The position numbers and the translations under genes were made by a program. This document shows, in pieces, positions 32,801 to 37,339 of a stretch of DNA of 37,339 nt. Under the pieces are notes generated by a model. The model saw nothing but the letters and a program-made list of their open reading frames with translations, ran no database searches and was not told the DNA's origin. The stretch's first letter is position 1. Each line of letters opens with the position of its first letter. This DNA comes from an uncultured Desulfobacteraceae bacterium (GTDB taxonomy: Bacteria > Desulfobacterota > Desulfobacteria > Desulfobacterales > UBA2174). The stretch spans positions 1 to 37,339 of the forward strand of contig CALJLV010000043.1 in the NCBI GenBank assembly GCA_937982505.1, read 5' to 3'.

Positions 32801-32858
32801 GCGCGCTGCGGGCTTCAGGCGTCGGGGCGGGGGTGGCAGACGGCTTGGCTTCAGTCAT
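29811..32858 (-). CDS. NAD-specific glutamate dehydrogenase, large class (about 115 kDa)
   Basis: This enzyme oxidatively deaminates glutamate to 2-oxoglutarate and ammonia with NAD+. At 1015 residues it belongs to the large, mainly catabolic GDHs of the 115-kDa class, shorter than the 180-kDa bacterial enzymes. The long N-terminal regulatory half (about 1-480) is followed by the catalytic core, with FFFGRYGVGYHIGFSDIARGGWRTV, YEGGSKMTVTCDV, DENMHDEMIEIIAAIAAERGY and GVTSRGVIQAAE, and then a Rossmann domain with MTGGPFGDVAGNSIRLML, LPCGGRPETIDATN and VEGANSFISPEARQ. The ATG at 32858 follows AAGGAGGG; an earlier in-frame ATG lacks a ribosome binding site. It overlaps the sigma54 activator gene by ATGA. 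The leader contains a long inverted repeat and a weak sigma54 element. Confidence 0.92.
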   Translation of the reverse strand: MTEAKPSATPAPTPEARSAQASDLYRLLHQQVAQRSDQAPANLAWLTNHMPPYFFITMGHETEALVKLALHLNTVKDQNALMLVDQAEKMILARCDRAGSLYETLETFSQREIAYAEIIHSTANLPGTETPLEVLRFDFEAQPPDALRPEDGSLPLPDTIRLACKQALTRDYPDYPLHEVPGPLGDLWRQNPDYVRISPSERIARILWVYRQTHHKSGFFFEVQPAAHGEARVVFGLAQPPQRHFLLQLMEVFRRLAVGVRRAYSLSVNLAEGPHFIGTFYIRPQDVSPGEDPTPVYDRLRAELYNTQILEIESFAYRRFLATGLMTGEDASLAEAILAFCHTNLSHSQPDRFDLDTVKYAFEAHPDILLTIISLFRSRFDPLLAADTAAYEQALARAEEAVANFNTGQRYLDEIRRVIFQTALLMVGHCLKTNFFVAEKRALAFRFDPAYLDALGPDLRGSLPEAKPFRVTFFFGRYGVGYHIGFSDIARGGWRTVICRTPDEYLSSRNTLFREVFVLAHTQHLKNKDIYEGGSKMTVTCDVRDLTAAEAVTRRLHKLQFAFINAFLDVFVTDAGVARHPAVVDYYREEEPIELGPDENMHDEMIEIIAAIAAERGYVLGIGIMSSKRVGINHKTYGVTSRGVIQAAEIALAQLGIDMRRDPFKIRMTGGPFGDVAGNSIRLMLEQCPQFRLVALVDGTAGLFDPQGADHQELGRITLQADLDQFDPNRLHTGGAIVYRNQQRREAMRQLYRKVARTEQGVVEYWITADEFHRELTRLTFDVSTDLFLPCGGRPETIDATNWSRFFDADGRPSARAVVEGANSFISPEARQEIQDRGVILLRDATANKCGVICSSYEIIANLLLTEEEFLTHKEAYVADVIDILRRRASDEAHLIFERHRQAAGKMRYTEISVAISQEINGWYAHLFTFFQARPELALEPAFDRMILAHLPAFIERHSPFRARIHAMPPKIQAAILACEIATRIVYRGGWEGDFESRLRRFVALSLEGPAAASS

Positions 32859-32898
32859 GGCGGCCCTCCTTGCCGAAAAAAACGAGCTTGAATTGGCG

Positions 32899-32937
32899 CG
32901 TGTCGACCCGATGGCGTGCTTCGTTCCGGTCGACACG
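32899..32937. repeat. 10-bp inverted repeat in the glutamate dehydrogenase leader
   Basis: CGTGTCGACC (32899-32908) and GGTCGACACG (32928-32937) are perfect inverted arms separated by 19 bases, lying 41-79 bases upstream of the GDH ATG. This could be a regulator site with half-sites about three helical turns apart, or an RNA hairpin in the leader. Confidence 0.6.
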
Positions 32938-32983
32938 GCCGTCCCTGAGTTATTGGTGACGGTTTATGCGCCTTTTGTCAACC

Positions 32984-32998
32984 GCAAGATCCCCGCCT
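32984..32998 (-). promoter_or_regulatory. Weak sigma54 promoter candidate for glutamate dehydrogenase
   Basis: The minus strand reads AGGCGGG-GATC-TTGC (32998-32984), with GG-N10-GC spacing and a good TTGC, but only a partial -24 match (GGC without the leading T, GGG for ACG). Start would be near 32972, 114 bases before the ATG. The same bases form part of a G+C hairpin (32991-33008) that might instead end the upstream crotonase transcript. Confidence 0.33.
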
Positions 32999-33064
32999 GG
33001 AGACGGGGCTTTCGGCGCGCTCAACGGATCGGCGGGCCTGGAGCGGGCGGTTGCCCGGGGGGCT

Positions 33065-33826
33065 TTAGTGACGGGGGGCGGCCAGCTTGAGTCCGGCGAT
33101 GAGGAAGGCCTGGTTGCGGTTTTCCAGGTGCAGGGCCTGTTCCAGGGATGCGGCACCGAGGTTCTGGTGGATGGCCTCCTTGGTCAGGCGCAGGCCCAGA
33201 GGGTTCTTGGCGGCCATTTCGGCGGCCAGCTCCCGGGCCGCCCCGGCCAGTTCCTCCAGGGGCACCTGGCGGCTGGCCAGGCCCAGGGCCATGGCGGTGG
33301 CGGCGTCCATGGGGGCTCCGGTGAGGAGAAATTCGCTGGCCCGGCCGGCGCCGATGAGCCGGGGCAGAAAGAAGCTGCTGGCCAGGTCGGCGCCCCCCAG
33401 GCCGATGTTGATGTAGGCCGCGCTGAAACGCGTCTGGGGCGTGATGAGGCGCACGTCGGCCGCCAGGGCGAAGGAAAATCCAGCCCCGTAGGCCGCCCCG
33501 TGCACCGCGGCCACGATGGGCTGGGGCAGGGCGCGCAGGGTGGCGAAGAGGCGCGAGGTGCGGCTTTGCAGGGCATAGATGCGGTCGATGGAGGCCTCGA
33601 ACATCTCCACGGCCGTCTCCTTCATGTCCAGCCCGGCGCAGAAGGCCCGCCGGCCAGCCCCGGCGAGGATCAGCACCCGGGTATCCGTGTCGTTCATCAG
33701 CCGCGAGAGCAGATCCTCGAGTTCGTCGATCATGGCCCCGTTCATGGCGTTGAGCGCCTCGGGCCGGTTGAGGACGATGTGGCCGATGTGATCGGCGCGG
33801 CTGAACTCAATGGTTTTATAATCCAT
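33065..33826 (-). CDS. Crotonase-superfamily protein (enoyl-CoA hydratase/isomerase-like)
   Basis: The 253-residue protein has the crotonase fold with the oxyanion-hole segments RAFCAGLDMKE (60-70) and HGAAYGAGFSFALAADVRL (109-127), and a C-terminal helical region (KNPLGLRLTKEAIHQNL). The two catalytic glutamates of classical enoyl-CoA hydratase (Glu144 and Glu164 in the rat enzyme) align here with Ser118 and Tyr138, while Asp147 in GLGGADLASSFFLPRLIG may take over. It is therefore uncertain that it hydrates 2-enoyl-CoA; isomerase, hydrolase or decarboxylase activity is possible. It follows the dienoyl-CoA reductase-like gene with a 13-base gap and has a GGAGG site, so the two form an operon. 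Confidence 0.9.
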   Translation of the reverse strand: MDYKTIEFSRADHIGHIVLNRPEALNAMNGAMIDELEDLLSRLMNDTDTRVLILAGAGRRAFCAGLDMKETAVEMFEASIDRIYALQSRTSRLFATLRALPQPIVAAVHGAAYGAGFSFALAADVRLITPQTRFSAAYINIGLGGADLASSFFLPRLIGAGRASEFLLTGAPMDAATAMALGLASRQVPLEELAGAARELAAEMAAKNPLGLRLTKEAIHQNLGAASLEQALHLENRNQAFLIAGLKLAAPRH

Positions 33827-33839
33827 GTCCGGACCTCCT

Positions 33840-35843
33840 TCAAATTTGCAGCGCAGCTAAAAAGCCGCCGTGGATCGCGTCGTTGAGTTTGCCCGGCGTG
33901 AGGGTGTCGCCCACCGGGGTGTATGCCACACCGGAACCGGCCAGGGCCCGGCTCAGGGTCTGGACCGGACGCGAGCCGGAGGCGGCGATGATGGTGTCGA
34001 ATGCTTCCCGGCGTGATCCGTCCGGCCCGTCCAATGCCAAGGTCCGGCCATCCTGGATGGCGACCACTTTGGTGTTTGTGTGGATGGCCACCTGGTGGCG
34101 TTGCAGGTTGGCCATCAGAATCCACTTGGTCGATTTGCCCACGTCGGCTCCGGCCTTGGGCAGCATCTCGAAGACCGTCACCTGGCTGGTGCCGCGGTAC
34201 ATCAACTGGCGCAGCCGCTCGGGGGCCTCGGCCTCGTAGGCGAAGAGGAAATGGAGGATTTCCGGGGTCAACGTTCCCCTTGCGGCCACGAACAGGGCGG
34301 TTTCCAGGCCTACGGCCCCGCCGCCGATGACGGCCACGCGGCGGCCCAGCAGCGGGTTGTCGCGCAGCACCTGCCAGGCGGTGAACACGTTGGGGGACTC
34401 GATGCCCGGAATGGGGGGGATCAGGGCCTCGGCCCCCTCGGCCACGATGACGTGGTCCGGGGCCTGGCGGCGGATCAGCGCCAGGTCCACCGGGCAGTTG
34501 AGGTGGACCGGGATCCGGCAGCGGCGCAGCATGGCCCGGTAATAGCGGACGAATTCAAGCAGTTCGCGCTTGTGGGGCGGCGCTCCGGCCATCCAGATCT
34601 GCCCGCCGATGTCGCCGGACTTTTCGTAGAGGGCGACCCGGTGGCCGCGCAGGGCCGCGGTGATTGCCGCCTCGAGACCGGCCGGGCCGGCGCCCACCAC
34701 CATGACCTGCTTGGAAACGGCGGCTTTTGCGACGGGCCGCTCGGCCTCGAAGCCGGCCCGGGGGTTTCCCACGCAGAAGACCGGCTGCCCGGAAAAGACC
34801 TGGTCGGTGCAGCCCTGGGAACAGGCCACGCAGGGGCGGATCTCGTCGGCCCGGCCCTCCAGGGCCTTGCGGGGCCACTCGGGATCGGCGATGAGTACCC
34901 GGCCCAGATTGACCAGGTCGGCGCAGCCGTCGCGCAGGATCTGTTCGGCTGCCTCGGGGGTGGCGATGCGGTTGGAGGCCATCACCGGCACCGAAACGGC
35001 CTTTTTGATGTTCAGTGCCAGATAGGCGTAAGCCGAGCGGGGCAGCTCCATGGGCAGCTGGGGCACCTTGGATTCGTGCCAGCCGCCGGTGACGTTGATC
35101 ACGTCCACCCCGGCGGCCTCGTAGACCCGGGCGATGGCCGGGGTTTCGCTGTCCGTGTTCGAACCGGGCACGAAATCGTTGCCTGCCATGCGCACCGACA
35201 ACGGGAAATCGGGCCCGATGCGCCGTCGCACCCGTTCGATGGTTTCGCGGGGCAAGCGCGCCCGGTTTTCGAAGCTGCCCCCGTAGGCGTCGGTGCGCTG
35301 GTTGCGCAGCGGGGAGAGAAACTGGGTGAGCAGGTAGCCTGCCGAGGCGATGATCTCCACCCCGTCGAAGCCCGCTTCCACCGCCCGGGCCGCGGTGGCG
35401 GCAAAGGCTTCCTGGACGGCATCGATGTCCTCCAGGGTCATCTCCCGGGGGGTGACCTTGGCGTAAGGATTGTACACCGGTGACGGGCCGATGGGGGTCT
35501 GGCCGTCGATGAGGAGCGGGTGGGAATAGCCGCCGGCGTGAAAGAGCTGGATGAAGGCCCGGGCGCCCTCGCCGCGGATGATGGCGGTGAGCTTCTGAAA
35601 ATCCGGGATGGAGGCATCGTCGCGCAGGCTCAGGGCCAGGACCCCCGAGCCGATGAAATCGACGCCCACCGGACCGACGGTGACGATCCCGGCACCGCCC
35701 CGGGCCCGGGCGCGAAAGTATTCGCAGTAGCGTGCGTTGAGGCGGCTGTCGTAGGAGTAGAGCAGCCCCAGGGCCGGGTAGGCGATGCGGTTTTTGATCT
35801 CCAGGCGGTTGATCGTGATGGGCGAAAAGAGATGGCGGTACAT
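33840..35843 (-). CDS. 2,4-dienoyl-CoA reductase-like FMN/FAD/4Fe-4S oxidoreductase
   Basis: This 667-residue protein has the FadH layout: an N-terminal FMN TIM barrel (about 1-330), a 4Fe-4S ligand set (C338, C341, C345, C357), and C-terminal FAD and NAD(P)H domains (VMVVGAGPAGLEAAITAALRGHRVALYEK and RVAVIGGGAVGLETALFVAARG). Residues Tyr170 (ASAGYLLTQFLSP) and His256 (GGWHESKVP) align with the catalytic Tyr166 and His252 of E. coli FadH, which supports dienoyl-CoA or a related enoyl reduction. Length matches FadH (672). The ATG at 35843 is preferred over a TTG six bases earlier because GGAGG is nine bases away. It is clustered with an acyl-CoA ligase and a crotonase. Related enzymes act on other unsaturated acids or trimethylamine, so the substrate is open. 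Confidence 0.9.
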   Translation of the reverse strand: MYRHLFSPITINRLEIKNRIAYPALGLLYSYDSRLNARYCEYFRARARGGAGIVTVGPVGVDFIGSGVLALSLRDDASIPDFQKLTAIIRGEGARAFIQLFHAGGYSHPLLIDGQTPIGPSPVYNPYAKVTPREMTLEDIDAVQEAFAATAARAVEAGFDGVEIIASAGYLLTQFLSPLRNQRTDAYGGSFENRARLPRETIERVRRRIGPDFPLSVRMAGNDFVPGSNTDSETPAIARVYEAAGVDVINVTGGWHESKVPQLPMELPRSAYAYLALNIKKAVSVPVMASNRIATPEAAEQILRDGCADLVNLGRVLIADPEWPRKALEGRADEIRPCVACSQGCTDQVFSGQPVFCVGNPRAGFEAERPVAKAAVSKQVMVVGAGPAGLEAAITAALRGHRVALYEKSGDIGGQIWMAGAPPHKRELLEFVRYYRAMLRRCRIPVHLNCPVDLALIRRQAPDHVIVAEGAEALIPPIPGIESPNVFTAWQVLRDNPLLGRRVAVIGGGAVGLETALFVAARGTLTPEILHFLFAYEAEAPERLRQLMYRGTSQVTVFEMLPKAGADVGKSTKWILMANLQRHQVAIHTNTKVVAIQDGRTLALDGPDGSRREAFDTIIAASGSRPVQTLSRALAGSGVAYTPVGDTLTPGKLNDAIHGGFLAALQI

Positions 35844-35861
35844 TGTCAAAAACCTCCGGCG

Positions 35862-35885
35862 TTCAAAAAACCTGGGTTTTTTGAA
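35862..35885. repeat. 24-base AT-rich palindrome upstream of the dienoyl-CoA reductase gene
   Basis: TTCAAAAAAC (35862-35871) and GTTTTTTGAA (35876-35885) are perfect inverted arms around four bases. The element ends 19 bases before the ATG, just upstream of the ribosome binding site. Its symmetry and position suggest an operator or a hairpin affecting translation; the A6/T6 tracts could also act as a weak two-way terminator. Confidence 0.6.
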
Positions 35886-35940
35886 ATAAGAAAACTAGGC
35901 AACCGATGACTGACGTCCACAACCCGTTCGCGAGTGACCG

Positions 35941-35987
35941 GTGAGTCCGATCGGCCGGGCCCGTCCGGTTCGTCGGATCGGGTTCAC
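35941..35987 (-). terminator. Stem-loop after the acyl-CoA ligase gene, possible terminator
   Basis: Arms 35941-35952 (GTGAGTCCGATC) and 35976-35987 (GATCGGGTTCAC) form a 12-pair stem with two G-T wobbles on the plus-strand sequence, with an inner CCGG/CCGG pair in the loop. It begins 18 bases after the ligase stop codon. There is no T tract, so intrinsic termination is doubtful; it may protect the 3' end or be a processing site. Confidence 0.4.
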
Positions 35988-36004
35988 GCCCCGGCACAGA
36001 GAAA

Positions 36005-37339
36005 TCACCCCCGCAAGCGCTTCTTGTCGACCTTGCCGACGCTGGTCAGCGGGATGGCCGGATGGATCTCCACGATTTTAGGCACCTTGTAGGGGGCCAT
36101 GTACTGCCGGCAGAAGGCCAGGATTTCGTTCCGGACGTCCTCGGCCGGACGCTCGCGCCACGCGCCCGACGGCTGGATCACCGCCTTGACGATGTCGCTG
36201 CCGGGCCGCTGCGGGTTGGGCAGGCCGACGATGGCGCACATCTCCACGGCCGGATGGGTGTAGAGCTTCTCTTCGACCTCGCGCGAAAAGACCTTGTAGC
36301 CGCCCACGATGAGCATGTCCTTGACCCGGTCGGCGATGGTCAGGTACCCGTCGGGATCCATGCGCCCCACGTCGCCGGTGAAGAACCAGGTGTGGCCGTC
36401 GAAGTCGCGCAGGGCGTGGGCGGTCTCGCCGGGGCGCCGGTGGTAGCCCTGCATGATCTGGGGGCCGCGGGCGATGATTTCGCCCTCTTCGCCCGGGGGG
36501 ACCTCGCGCGTGCCGCTTTCCACGTCCACCAGCTTCAGATGGGTGTTGCAGATGGGCAGGCCCACGGTGCCGATGCGTTTTTCGCCCGCCAGCGGGTTCA
36601 TGGTGAGCATGGGACTGGCTTCGGTCATGCCGTAGACCTCGAGCACGCTGCCGCGGCCGGTCAAGGCCTCCAGCGCGCGGATGGACTCCACGGCGAAGGG
36701 GGCTGCCCCGCTCAGGCAGAGCCTTACGCTGGAGAAATCGAGCCGCCGGAACTCCGGCGTGTCCAGGAGCATCTGGTAGAGGGTGGGCACGTTGGCCAGG
36801 ATCGAGGGCCGGTGGACGCTGATCTCGCGGCAGATATTGCCCGTGTTACGCGGGTCGGGGATCAGACACTGGGTGTTGGCCGTGCGCAGGGCCGTCAGGC
36901 ATAGGATCAGGCCGGCCTGGTGGAAGAAGGGAAAGGCCGAGCAGAAGACCTCTTCGCCCATGCCGAAGCGCAGCCAGTGCTTGAGCTGGGTTAGGTGGGC
37001 GGCCATATTGCCCTGGGTGAGCACGGCGCCCTTGGGCGGTCCGGTGGTGCCCCCGGTGTACTGGATCAGGCAGGGGGTGGAAAGCTCCAGCGCCACCGGC
37101 GCCCGCCGCTCGTCCCCGCCGGCCAGCAGGGGCATGAGGCGCAGAACGTTCTTGCCGGGCAGATCGATGACCGGGCCGCTGGGGATTTTCTTCAGGAGCC
37201 TGCCCAGCAGGCGTTTGGGCCAGGGAAGCAGGTCGGCGATGTTGGTGGCCACCACGTGGTCCAGGCGGGGTGTCCGGGCGGCGGCGGGCGCGATCTTGGG
37301 CGCCAGGAGCGCATCGAGGGTCACCAGCACCCGGACGCC
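36005..37339 (-). CDS. AMP-forming acyl-CoA ligase, partial (N terminus beyond window)
   Basis: This adenylating enzyme activates a fatty or aromatic acid to its CoA ester with ATP. The visible 444 codons carry the P-loop YTGGTTGPPKGAVLTQGN, the YGMTEASPMLT motif, the hinge region FTGDVGRMDPDGYLTIADRVKDM, GGYKVFSREVEE and the C-terminal catalytic lysine in TSVGKVDKKRLRG. The frame is open through the window edge at 37339, and about 100 N-terminal residues are expected to be missing compared with full-length long-chain ligases of about 550 residues. It is followed on the same strand by the dienoyl-CoA reductase-like and crotonase genes, consistent with acyl degradation. Substrate length is not predictable. 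Confidence 0.92.
   Translation of the reverse strand, partial: GVRVLVTLDALLAPKIAPAAARTPRLDHVVATNIADLLPWPKRLLGRLLKKIPSGPVIDLPGKNVLRLMPLLAGGDERRAPVALELSTPCLIQYTGGTTGPPKGAVLTQGNMAAHLTQLKHWLRFGMGEEVFCSAFPFFHQAGLILCLTALRTANTQCLIPDPRNTGNICREISVHRPSILANVPTLYQMLLDTPEFRRLDFSSVRLCLSGAAPFAVESIRALEALTGRGSVLEVYGMTEASPMLTMNPLAGEKRIGTVGLPICNTHLKLVDVESGTREVPPGEEGEIIARGPQIMQGYHRRPGETAHALRDFDGHTWFFTGDVGRMDPDGYLTIADRVKDMLIVGGYKVFSREVEEKLYTHPAVEMCAIVGLPNPQRPGSDIVKAVIQPSGAWRERPAEDVRNEILAFCRQYMAPYKVPKIVEIHPAIPLTSVGKVDKKRLRG

Noticed and set aside
32914..32930. A second GG-N10-GC match on the minus strand in the glutamate dehydrogenase leader
   Set aside because: The flanking bases (CGGAACG and ACGCC) fit neither sigma54 half well, and it falls inside the inverted repeat.
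32976..32981. TTGACA on the minus strand upstream of glutamate dehydrogenase
   Set aside because: A perfect -35 hexamer, but no acceptable -10 at 15-19 bases (CACCAA or ACCAAT are the options).

Overview
This is a high-GC, densely coded bacterial contig of about 37 kb that looks like part of a Desulfobacterota (deltaproteobacterial) genome, probably a metagenome assembly. The placement is an inference from gene content: a Na+-pumping acyl-CoA decarboxylase operon, beta-oxidation-type genes, a large NAD-dependent glutamate dehydrogenase, a three-gene transhydrogenase, a GAF-PAS sigma54 activator and several sigma54-type promoters. The first 46 bases are not biological: they are an Illumina P7-side adapter left on the contig end. 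No tRNA, rRNA, CRISPR array, insertion sequence or phage gene was seen.

Layout. 458-8020: gatB; an SbmA/YddA-like ABC transporter and murein peptide ligase mpl on the minus strand; a sirtuin deacylase; a small unknown protein; the UV-damage endonuclease uvsE. 8343-12430: a four-gene operon for a biotin-dependent, membrane-bound decarboxylase (carboxyltransferase, Na+ pump beta subunit, an unusual OadG-like subunit with an extra exported domain, biotin carrier). 12456-14873: dihydrouridine synthase, pseudouridine synthase and a GNAT acetyltransferase. 14913-18839: an envelope or stress-flavoured run (a protein with two LPP20-like units, a FecR-domain protein, a thioredoxin-fold/HEAT fusion, a Dabb protein). 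18983-23258: parE and parC, separated by a hairpin and a 9-bp tandem repeat. 23369-24070: a YkgJ-type cysteine-cluster protein. 24099-37339, all minus strand, read in transcription order from the right edge: acyl-CoA ligase (cut by the window), 2,4-dienoyl-CoA reductase-like flavoprotein, crotonase, glutamate dehydrogenase, sigma54 activator, then two small unknown genes followed by pntAA, pntAB and pntB.

How it may work together. The strongest regulatory signal is a textbook sigma54 promoter (TGGCACG-N4-TTGCT) in front of the pnt operon, immediately downstream of the activator gene and its terminator. A near copy (14 of 16 bases identical) precedes the decarboxylase operon 19 kb away. Weaker GG-N10-GC elements precede the ABC transporter, the glutamate dehydrogenase and the YkgJ gene. 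Glutamate dehydrogenase and the activator overlap by four bases, so they are probably co-transcribed. A testable model is one sigma54 circuit linking amino-acid and acyl-CoA catabolism to Na+ pumping and NADH/NADPH balance. Other notable points are the OadG-like fusion, the tandem LPP20-like duplication, a crotonase that lacks both canonical catalytic glutamates, and a palindrome filling the spacer of the likely uvsE promoter.
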